The notes under the pieces are model-generated. The model worked only from the letters and a program-made list of their open reading frames with translations. It had not been told where the DNA came from and made no database searches. A program made the position numbers and the translations under genes. A DNA stretch of 64,000 nucleotides, from positions 1 to 64,000 of the forward strand of contig NZ_JAIOAB010000012.1 in NCBI RefSeq assembly GCF_019890635.1, written 5' to 3'. This stretch comes from Streptomyces sennicomposti (GTDB lineage: Bacteria > Actinomycetota > Actinomycetes > Streptomycetales > Streptomycetaceae). The first letter of the stretch is position 1. The number at the start of each line of letters is the position of its first letter. Positions 27,560 to 33,916 of the stretch are shown one piece after another.

Positions 27560-28284
27560 GGCTGCGGCTGCCGACCGAGCACCCGGCGGAGCCGCCGACC
27601 GGCTACAAGATCGCCCACCCCGTGCTGTCCCAGGACGGCGTCCGGGCCGGTTTCACCGGGGTGTCGCTCGGCGGCGCGCTGCCGTACGGCGTCGTCGCCG
27701 ACGCGTCCTGTCTCTACGGCCGCCGGCACCGGCCGCCCGCCCGCCTGTGCGACTGCGGCTTCCACTGCGTGCACGACCGGGCGGCCGCCGAGGCCCTGCT
27801 GTGCACGGCCGAGCACCGGGGCGCCGTGCTCCTGGAGATCACCGTCCTCGGCGCCTACATCCGCTTCGAGCACGGTTTCCGCTACGCCCGGCAGCGGGTG
27901 CGTACGGCGACGGTCGGGCCGTGCGGCTGCGGCGCGCCCGCCGTCGCGCTGGCCGACGCGGGCTGGGGCCGGCCCGGCCGCCTCGCCCTGGCCGCCGCCT
28001 GCGCGGGCTGCGTCCGCGGTCGTACGTCCGTCACGCTCGCCGCCTTCGCCCGGCTGGCCGGGGAGGGGCTGCGGGTCGTGGCCGCTCCCGCCGTCGCCCC
28101 CGCCACTGCCGCCGCTCCTGCCTCCGCCTCGCGCACGGTCGGTGCGGCCGCCCTGCCCGACGGGCTCGGCGTGCCCGAACTCGTCGCCGAGGCCGCCCTG
28201 TTGCAGGCACGGCTCGACTGGTTCCAGAGCCAGCTGGCCCGCCTCGGCGAGCACGGCACCGGCGGCACGGCGGACCGGGACTGA
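27556..28284 (+). CDS. Conserved hypothetical Cys-rich protein, 242 aa
   Basis: The start ATG lies in the ATGA overlap with the 49-aa gene. Cys clusters 'LCDCGFHCVHD', 'CGCG' and 'CAGC' suggest a zinc-binding or redox fold in the first 170 residues. A region near residues 180-200 is Ala/Pro-rich, followed by a helical C-terminus. No signal peptide or membrane segment is present. I do not recognise the family beyond a streptomycete hypothetical. Confidence 0.75.
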   Translation: MRLRLPTEHPAEPPTGYKIAHPVLSQDGVRAGFTGVSLGGALPYGVVADASCLYGRRHRPPARLCDCGFHCVHDRAAAEALLCTAEHRGAVLLEITVLGAYIRFEHGFRYARQRVRTATVGPCGCGAPAVALADAGWGRPGRLALAAACAGCVRGRTSVTLAAFARLAGEGLRVVAAPAVAPATAAAPASASRTVGAAALPDGLGVPELVAEAALLQARLDWFQSQLARLGEHGTGGTADRD

Positions 28285-28452
28285 GGGGACTGAGGGACAG
28301 GGGCAGGGCGGGAGGGGGCAAGAGAGGGGTGGGTACGGCCCCGTCCCCATCCGGCGGCCTCCGCAGCGCGCGCCCCGCGTGCGACGCCGAGGGTAGTAGC
28401 CCCGGCCACGCGGGGTACCCGGGTGTTCCGAACCGAGAGGAGGCGGGACACC

Positions 28453-28914
28453 GTGACCGGGACCATCGACGCCAGGCCTGCCAGGCCGGTACGCGAAGAG
28501 CGCCCCTTGGTGGGCGACCGCCCGGCGGGCGAGCACTCGGTGGGCGAACTCGTCCACCAGGCGACCGAACAGATCTCCCTGCTGATCCGGCAGGAAGCGG
28601 CCCTCGCCAAGGAGGAGCTGACCGCCAAGGGCCGCAGCATGGGCCGGGGCGGAGGGCTGCTCGGCGCCGCGGGAGCCGTCGCCTACGTCGGGCTGTTCGC
28701 GCTCGCCGGTACGGGCGTCGCCGCGCTCTCGCTGGTGCTGCCCGTGTGGGCCGCGGCGCTCATCGTGACGGGCGTGCTGTTCGCGATCGCGGGCCTGCTG
28801 GCGCTGACCGGCCGGGCCCAGCTGCATCGCGCCGGACCGCCCACGCCGCAGCAGACGATCGGCAGCGTCAAGGCGGATGTCGAGGAGATCAAGGAAAGGG
28901 CGCACCACCGATGA
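28453..28914 (+). CDS. Phage-holin-like (Holin-X / DUF1469-type) membrane protein
   Basis: The protein is 153 aa from the GTG at 28453, which has GGAGG upstream. The cytoplasmic N-terminus contains 'SVGELVHQATEQISLLIRQEAALAKEELTAKG', the hallmark of the actinobacterial holin-X family. Two transmembrane helices follow ('VAYVGLFALAGTGVAAL' and 'AALIVTGVLFAIAGLLAL'). Chromosomal copies are usually housekeeping membrane proteins of unknown role, often paired with DUF3618 proteins as here (ATGA overlap). Confidence 0.85.
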   Translation: MTGTIDARPARPVREERPLVGDRPAGEHSVGELVHQATEQISLLIRQEAALAKEELTAKGRSMGRGGGLLGAAGAVAYVGLFALAGTGVAALSLVLPVWAAALIVTGVLFAIAGLLALTGRAQLHRAGPPTPQQTIGSVKADVEEIKERAHHR

Positions 28915-29429
28915 CGGACAGGACGCAGGGGGCGGGCGGCGGATCGACGGGAGCCGTCGGCGCGAAGGGCCCCGACGAGCTGCGGCAGCAGATCGAGCGG
29001 ACCAGGAGCCAACTCGGCGACACCGTCGAGGAACTGGCCGCCAAGGCCGATGTGAAGGGCCGGGCCAAAGCCCGCGCGGCCGACCTGAAGGACAAGGCCG
29101 GCGCGCTGACGGTCCAGCTGCGCAGCACCGCGGCGCAGGCCGGCCACCGGGTCCAGGAGAAGACCGCGCTGGCCGGGCACCGGGTCCAGGAGAAGACGGC
29201 CGAAGCGGGCCACAGGGTCCAGGAGAAGACCGCCGAGGCGGGGCACCGGGCGCAGCTGACGGCGCAGCGGGCCGGGCACACGACCGGGGACTCGGTCCGG
29301 CGGCCGGTGTCGGGCGCGGTCGAGGTCTGCCGGCGTCACCCGCGCCAGTTGATGATCGTGGGCGCCGTCGGCGCCGCCGCGCTGGTGGCCGGGCTGCTGG
29401 CCCGCCGCCGCGGCAGCGGGTGCCACTGA
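28911..29429 (+). CDS. DUF3618-type membrane protein with 11-residue repeats
   Basis: The protein is 172 aa. The DUF3618 region 'ELRQQIERTRSQLGDTVEELAAKADVK' (about 25-55) is followed by an amphipathic helix containing four near-identical 11-residue repeats (AGHRVQEKTA-x). A C-terminal membrane segment 'MIVGAVGAAALVAGLLA' ends the protein. The 11-mer periodicity resembles group 3 LEA or apolipoprotein helices that lie on membranes. Genes of this pair probably act at the cell envelope, possibly in stress. Confidence 0.85.
   Translation: MTDRTQGAGGGSTGAVGAKGPDELRQQIERTRSQLGDTVEELAAKADVKGRAKARAADLKDKAGALTVQLRSTAAQAGHRVQEKTALAGHRVQEKTAEAGHRVQEKTAEAGHRAQLTAQRAGHTTGDSVRRPVSGAVEVCRRHPRQLMIVGAVGAAALVAGLLARRRGSGCH
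29136..29250 (+). repeat. 33-bp in-frame repeats in the DUF3618 gene
   Basis: Three full copies and one partial copy of a 33-bp unit encode the 11-residue AGHRVQEKTA-x motif. Third-position differences show the repeats are not brand new. Confidence 0.8.
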
Positions 29430-29537
29430 CGTGACGCGTCGCCGCTGACGCCGGGCGGCAGCGCGTACGTGTCCGCCGCCCCCGCGGGGCGGATGGGCGA
29501 GCGCCCCTCGTAGGAGAGCGGAAGGCGCAGGGAAAGA

Positions 29538-29584
29538 AGCGGGAGGCCGCCTCCACCCAGGACGGGTGGAGGCGGCCTCCCGCT
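29538..29584. terminator. Perfect 21-bp-stem bidirectional terminator
   Basis: Arms 29538-29558 and 29564-29584 are exact reverse complements around the loop AGGAC. The hairpin lies between the DUF3618 gene and the convergent nuclease gene. Confidence 0.9.
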
Positions 29585-29598
29585 GTGCCGCCGCCCGG

Positions 29599-31422
29599 TT
29601 ACGGGCGGAACCTCAGCACCTGCGGGTCGTGGTCGCTGATCTGGTCGTGGAACTCCGAGTTGATGTGCACGCTGTCGTACGCGAAGTCGCCGCGCCGGAT
29701 CGACGGGCTGACCAGGATCTGGTCCAGGACCTGCTCGTTGCCCTGGTAGTCGTAGGTGTACCGCTCGTTCTTCGGGAGCGACTTGATCGCCGACCAGAGT
29801 TCGCCGCGGCCCTCCAGGATCTTCGCGGTGTCGGAGAACTCGAAGTCGTTCATGTCGCCGAGCGCGATGACGTCCGCGTTCTTCTGGACCTTCAGGATGT
29901 CCTTGACGAAGGCGTTCACCTCGGTCGCCTGGAGGTGGCGCTGCGTCTCGGAGCTGCGCGCCGGCGGCTGGTACTGCGCGGTCAGCCCCTGGTCGCCGCC
30001 CTTGGAGGCGAAGTGGTTGGCGATCACGAAGACCGTACGGCCGCGGAAGACGAACTCGCCGGCCAGCGGCTTGCGGCTGGACTTCCAGGCGTCGCTCGCC
30101 GGATCTATGCGGCCCGGGGAGGCGGTCAGGGCGGCCTTGCCGTGCACCTTGGTCACGCCGACGGCGGTGGTGGAGTCGCCGCCCGGGCGGTCGGTGAAGG
30201 AGACCCGCGCGGGGTTGAACAGGAAGACCTGGCGGATGTTGCCGCCGGGCTCGCCGCCGTCCTGGTCGTTGACCGGGTCGATGGAGCGCCACTCGTAGCG
30301 GGGGCCGCCGGCCGCGACGATCGCGTCGATCAGCTTGGTCACGGTCTTGCTCGCGCCGACCGTGCCGTCGTCGGTGGCGCCGTTGTCGTCCTGGATCTCC
30401 TCCAGGGACACGATGTCGGGCGAGTTGAGGTTGTGCACGATCGCCGAGGCGTGGGCGTCGAAGGTGCTGTCCGACGGGTCGAGGTTCTCGACGTTGTACG
30501 TGGCGACCGCCAGCTCGCCGCGCGACTGCTTGGCCGTCGTCTCGCGCTCGAGGCCCCCGCTCCTGAGGGTGCCGAGCTGCGCGGCGACCAGCGTGTAGCC
30601 GCCGAACTGGTTGTAGTCGAGCGGGCCGACGGTGGACCCGGCGAGCGTGTCGCCGACGTTCGCGACGGGGAAGTCGGCGGTCGAGCCGAGCGACTGGATC
30701 TGGAGCCGGCCGGTGTTCTGGGAGTCGTAGGAGCCGTACACCGTGCCGCCGCGGCGGCTCTTGTGCTCGTTTGGCTTCACCGTGACCCACAGCTCGGTGT
30801 ACGGGTCGGTGCCGGTGACCACGCGGGCGTCGGCGACCTTGACGTTCATGCCCTCCAGCGACTCGTAGTAGTCGAGGGCGTACTTCGCGGGCCGCAGCGT
30901 CAGGCCGCCGATGGAGCCGTTCGCGGCCGGGTCGCCCGCCGGGGTGTAGGCGGCCGGGACCGACCGGGCGCTGATCACGACCGGGGCGGGCACCGCGTTG
31001 CCGCTGGAGACCACGGTGACGACGGGCTTGGTGATCTCCGTGACGGACTGGTTGCCGGAGGAGACGCCGCCGGGCACGTACTCCGAGACCGTGCCGGTCA
31101 CCGTCACCGAGTCGCCCACGGCGACCTTCGGGGCGGAGCTGGTGAAGACGAAGACGCCTTCGCTGGTGGCCGGATCGGCGTCCGGGGTCGGGTCCTGCAG
31201 CCAGAAGCCCTTGGACGAGCCGTAGCCGCGCACGCCGGTGACGATTCCGGCCACGTCCGTGACCTTCTGGCCGGCGTACGGGGACGTGCGGGTCGTGCCC
31301 TGGATGTCGTGGATGCGCACGGACTCCGCGTGCGCGGGCGCGGTGAACAGGATCGTGGACGCCGCGGAACAGGCGGCGGCGACGGTCAGCGCGGCGAGAC
31401 GCGCGGAAGACTTGCTCGGCAA
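29599..31422 (-). CDS. Secreted ExeM/NucH-like nuclease or phosphohydrolase
   Basis: The protein is 607 aa. The TTG start at 31422 has GGAGGG 6 nt upstream and opens a Sec signal peptide ending 'APAHA|ES' (about residue 32). The N-terminal half is an OB/lamin-tail-like beta region. The C-terminal half (from about residue 300) is an endonuclease/exonuclease/phosphatase domain: 'TYNVENLDP', 'IVSLEEIQDD', 'NHFASKGG', 'LGDMNDFE' and 'SDHDPQV'. Such enzymes degrade extracellular DNA or phosphate esters. The PHO-box-like repeats in its promoter fit a phosphate-scavenging role. Confidence 0.92.
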   Translation of the reverse strand: MPSKSSARLAALTVAAACSAASTILFTAPAHAESVRIHDIQGTTRTSPYAGQKVTDVAGIVTGVRGYGSSKGFWLQDPTPDADPATSEGVFVFTSSAPKVAVGDSVTVTGTVSEYVPGGVSSGNQSVTEITKPVVTVVSSGNAVPAPVVISARSVPAAYTPAGDPAANGSIGGLTLRPAKYALDYYESLEGMNVKVADARVVTGTDPYTELWVTVKPNEHKSRRGGTVYGSYDSQNTGRLQIQSLGSTADFPVANVGDTLAGSTVGPLDYNQFGGYTLVAAQLGTLRSGGLERETTAKQSRGELAVATYNVENLDPSDSTFDAHASAIVHNLNSPDIVSLEEIQDDNGATDDGTVGASKTVTKLIDAIVAAGGPRYEWRSIDPVNDQDGGEPGGNIRQVFLFNPARVSFTDRPGGDSTTAVGVTKVHGKAALTASPGRIDPASDAWKSSRKPLAGEFVFRGRTVFVIANHFASKGGDQGLTAQYQPPARSSETQRHLQATEVNAFVKDILKVQKNADVIALGDMNDFEFSDTAKILEGRGELWSAIKSLPKNERYTYDYQGNEQVLDQILVSPSIRRGDFAYDSVHINSEFHDQISDHDPQVLRFRP

Positions 31423-31457
31423 GGAAATCCCTCCGGGGACATGACAAGCGCCGGGAC

Positions 31458-31501
31458 GAGGGTGGAACAGTGGTGGAACTGAGGTGGTACGGGAGTGGAA
31501 C
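31458..31501 (-). promoter_or_regulatory. Four 11-bp direct repeats, PHO-box-like PhoP site
   Basis: Read on the gene strand, four contiguous 11-mers begin GTTCCAC, GTACCAC, GTTCCAC and GTTCCAC, each followed by 4 variable bases. Exact 11-bp phasing with a conserved 7-nt head is the architecture of Streptomyces PHO boxes (GTTCACC-type heads). They lie 36-79 nt upstream of the nuclease TTG start, near the expected -35 region. Confidence 0.6.
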
Positions 31502-31518
31502 AGGTGTGGCGCTGTGGT

Positions 31519-31574
31519 GACGCGCGTAGAAGAGGGGTGCGGTGCACAGCCGTCACCCGACTTCTACGCGCGTC
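31519..31574. promoter_or_regulatory. 14-bp inverted repeat with 28-nt spacer
   Basis: GACGCGCGTAGAAG (31519-31532) and its exact complement CTTCTACGCGCGTC (31561-31574) flank 28 nt in the nuclease/hypothetical divergent region. It could be an operator pair or a hairpin. Confidence 0.5.
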
Positions 31575-31755
31575 AATCTCCTGCGTGGCCAGTGCAGTTG
31601 TCAAGGTTTCGGCCATGTACGGAACCCGACGGGGAGATGAACCGGGCGGCATGGGTGGAAATCCGTCTAGGCTGAGCGGTTGAGTCGTCAGGCTTTCCGG
31701 GCCCGCCGGCGTCCATGCCCGCGAGGCCCCCAGGTCCGCTAGGAGAAACCAGCCG

Positions 31756-33252
31756 ATGTCAGACAGGTCCCCGCTCCCGCCGGTGCGGCTCGCTTCCGAA
31801 CCGGAGCTGGCCCGGGACGCCCTCGCCACCCCGCTGCTCGCGCGCGCCGCCCGGCTCGCCCGCTGGGCCGGGCCCGCGACGCGGATCGACGCCGGCGGCG
31901 CGCTGGTGGAGGAGCAACTGCCCGCGGCGGCCGAGGTGCTGGGCCTGAGCGGCGACGACGCGGCGGCCGAGGCGAGCGAGGCCTGGCGCACCGCCGTGGA
32001 CACCGGGCTGGTCGAGATCACCGACGAGGACACCGGCGCGGTCGCCGCCGGCCCGGAGCTGCGCCTGCTCACCGGCGGCTCGCCGCACGACGTGCTCACC
32101 GTCTGGCTGAGCGCGCTGGACGCGGTGCTCGCGGACGCCAGCGTGCCCGACCTGGACGGCCTGCTCGACGCGATGGACGAGGGCGGCACGGTCGACTTCG
32201 ACTCGCTCCCGTGGGACCCGCAGGCCGAGGCGGACTTCCTCGACGGGGTGCTCACCAACCTCTATCTGCTCACCGTGGGCGAGGACGGCCCCGGCGGACC
32301 GGTGCCGCTGCCCGCGCTCGCCGCCTCCGTGATCGTCCCCGGCGACATGGGCGAGCCCACCAACGACATGCTCCAGCAGGTCTCCGACGCGATGATGCGG
32401 CTGGACGACCAGTTCCGGCTGCTGGAGCCGGTGGGGCTGGTCGAGTACCGGCCGGTGGACGAGGCGCTGCTCGGCGAGGACGACGACGAGGACGAGGACG
32501 GAAGCGGGGCCGGGGGAGCGGCCGCCGGGGCCGGCGGCGCGGCCGGGGAGGCCGGCGGTGACCCGTCGGCGCCGGTGGACGAGGTGGACGTCAGCCGCTA
32601 CGGCATGGTGCGGCTCACCCCGCTCGGGCTGTACGGCGTACGCGCCCGGCTGCTCGACGCCGGACACGACGCCCCCGCGGTGGGCGACCTCGCGGACAAG
32701 GGCGCGGACGCGCTGCTCGACGGCACCGCCGCCTTCCCGCCCGCGGCCGCGCACGCCGAGACCGAGCAGTGGCTGGCCCGCCGCGAGCCGCTGGCGGCGG
32801 CCGCGGAACTGCTCGCCGCCGCGCGCGGCACGGACGGCGGCGCCCCGCTGCGGCGGCTGCGCTGCCAGCAGGCGCTGTCCCTGGTGGGCCCCGCCGCCGA
32901 ACCCGCGCTGCGGGAGGTCCTCGACGACCGCGAGCTGGGCGGCCTGGCCCGGGTCTGGCTGACCGAACGGGGCCTGGCCGACGTGCCGCCGCCGTCCGAG
33001 GACATGATCTTCTGGCTCACCATCGACACGGTGGCCGCGCAACTGGCCGCCGAGGGCGACTCCGCCGAACTGCACGCCCTCGTCCAGGGCCTCGCGGAGC
33101 AGCACGGCGGGTTCTTCGCGGCGGCCTGGCGGGTGGACCACCCGCAGACGGCGGACGTCCTGGAGGCGATGGGCCGCCTCCACCCCGACAAGCGCATCGC
33201 CAAGGAGGCCCGCAAGGCGGCGTTCAAGGCGCGCAGCGCCCGGGGGGAGTAG
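31756..33252 (+). CDS. Conserved hypothetical protein, 498 aa
   Basis: An acidic, Ala/Leu/Asp-rich soluble protein with an insertion of Asp/Glu then Gly/Ala residues around 250-275 that is probably a flexible linker. The flanking domains are helical; the C-terminal part contains HEAT-like helical pairs ('LLAAARGTDGGAPLRRLRCQQALSLVGPAAEPALREVLDD'). AGGAGAAA lies upstream of the ATG. It is conserved in streptomycetes but unassigned; a scaffold or regulatory role is only a guess. Confidence 0.8.
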   Translation: MSDRSPLPPVRLASEPELARDALATPLLARAARLARWAGPATRIDAGGALVEEQLPAAAEVLGLSGDDAAAEASEAWRTAVDTGLVEITDEDTGAVAAGPELRLLTGGSPHDVLTVWLSALDAVLADASVPDLDGLLDAMDEGGTVDFDSLPWDPQAEADFLDGVLTNLYLLTVGEDGPGGPVPLPALAASVIVPGDMGEPTNDMLQQVSDAMMRLDDQFRLLEPVGLVEYRPVDEALLGEDDDEDEDGSGAGGAAAGAGGAAGEAGGDPSAPVDEVDVSRYGMVRLTPLGLYGVRARLLDAGHDAPAVGDLADKGADALLDGTAAFPPAAAHAETEQWLARREPLAAAAELLAAARGTDGGAPLRRLRCQQALSLVGPAAEPALREVLDDRELGGLARVWLTERGLADVPPPSEDMIFWLTIDTVAAQLAAEGDSAELHALVQGLAEQHGGFFAAAWRVDHPQTADVLEAMGRLHPDKRIAKEARKAAFKARSARGE

Positions 33253-33261
33253 GGCGGCCTC

Positions 33262-33296
33262 CGGCCCCCGCTACGGTCGCGCCGCAGCGGGGGCCG
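33262..33296. terminator. Hairpin terminator
   Basis: An 11-bp stem CGGCCCCCGCT (33262-33272) pairs with 33286-33296, 9 nt past the stop of the 498-aa gene. Confidence 0.75.
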
Positions 33297-33335
33297 CACC
33301 GGGGAGCGGTGTCCGCCCGGGTGGGTGCGGCGGCG

Positions 33336-33419
33336 TCGAACACCCCTCACGTGCAGTCGAACACCCCTCACGTGCAGTCGAACGCCCCTCACGAGCGGTC
33401 GAACACCCGTCCCGAGCAC
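33336..33419. repeat. 21-bp tandem repeats, four copies
   Basis: Units at 33336, 33357, 33378 and 33399 start TCGAACACCCCTCACG. Copies 1 and 2 are identical; copies 3 and 4 diverge. There are no spacers, so it is not a CRISPR. The block lies directly upstream of the Y-RNA-like region. Confidence 0.85.
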
Positions 33420-33456
33420 GGGAATTAATTCGCTCGCCCCGCCCGCGGCCTCCCCC

Positions 33457-33462
33457 TAGAGT
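33457..33462 (+). promoter_or_regulatory. Candidate -10 box for the Y-RNA-like transcript
   Basis: TAGAGT fits the TAnnnT -10 consensus and would start transcription near 33469, right at the 5' strand of the first Y-RNA-like stem. The -35 match is weak. Confidence 0.35.
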
Positions 33463-33468
33463 GATCCA

Positions 33469-33630
33469 CGTCCAGGTGCGACAGGCAGGACCTACTTCCA
33501 CTCTTATGGGGAGGCCGCGGGTTCGACTCCCGCCATCGGCACCACGCGCCGGTGTAGCTCAGTGGCAGAGCACCAACCGTCGGTTCCGCCGCCCTCGATC
33601 TCTGGACACCGAAGACTTCACGCACCTCCC
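33469..33630 (+). ncRNA. YrlA-type Y RNA 1 with permuted tRNA-like module encoding ACCA
   Basis: The 5' arm GGCAGGACC (33484-33492) pairs with 33582-33590, and GGTGCG (33475-33480) with CGCACC (33621-33626). Between them lies a tRNA mimic in permuted order. The T-arm (33517-33533) has a 5-bp stem and the loop TTCGACT. The acceptor 3' strand (33534-33540) is followed by ACCA (33541-33544) and a 3-nt link, then the acceptor 5' strand GCCGGTG (33548-33554; 7 bp, one G-U). The D-arm GCTC-loop-GAGC (33557-33571) closes it. The Ro-binding stem replaces the anticodon arm, as in bacterial YrlA RNAs. The partner is the Ro protein encoded downstream. Confidence 0.8.
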
Positions 33631-33716
33631 GGTGCGCAGGCAGCGGCTACTTCGTCGTGATCGAACCGTGCCGCCGCCGAACCTGATCTCGGGAGGCGCG
33701 GCTCATGGTGGGCGCC
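33628..33716 (+). ncRNA. Y-RNA-like unit 2, minimal stem without tRNA module
   Basis: The 5' segment CCCGGTGCGCAGGCAGCGG and the following CTACTTC match the 5' arms of units 1 and 3. GGCAGCGG (33639-33646) pairs with CCGCCGCC (33671-33678; 7 of 8). A GATCTCGGG motif follows, as in unit 3. The loop is only 24 nt and has no T- or D-arm, so this unit would bind Ro without a tRNA-like effector domain. Confidence 0.55.
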
Positions 33717-33860
33717 CGGTGCGCGGGCGACGGTTACTTCAGGGTCGGACGGTTGCGGGTTCGAGTCCCGTCACCGGCGTACGGCCGGTGTAGCTCAATC
33801 GGCAGAGCATCTGGAAAAAGGTCCGTCGCCGACTCCCGATCTCGGGCGCCTTCCATCCGC
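33714..33860 (+). ncRNA. YrlA-type Y RNA 3 with permuted tRNA-like module
   Basis: GGCGACGG (33726-33733) pairs perfectly with CCGTCGCC (33823-33830). Enclosed are a T-arm (33755-33771, loop TTCGAGT), the acceptor 3' strand CACCGGC (33772-33778), a 5-nt GTACG loop, the acceptor 5' strand GCCGGTG (33784-33790; 7 perfect pairs) and a D-arm (33793-33808, GCTC/GAGC). There is no CCA. The order is permuted relative to a tRNA, as in unit 1. It ends about 60-70 nt before the rsr start. Confidence 0.8.
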
Positions 33861-33916
33861 CGTGCCTCCCCGCGGAACGCGACTGCCAAGTCGTATGCGA
33901 AAAGGGGGATTTCAGC

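Noticed and set aside
28453..28914. Functional phage holin
   Set aside because: The family name is historical. The gene is paired with DUF3618 on the chromosome and there are no lysis or phage genes nearby.
33336..33419. CRISPR array
   Set aside because: The four 21-bp repeats are directly abutting with no spacers, and no cas genes are near.
33510..33810. Two ordinary tRNA genes
   Set aside because: T-arm and acceptor 3' strand precede the acceptor 5' strand and D-arm, and no anticodon stem-loop is present. The order fits YrlA-type mimics, not tRNAs.
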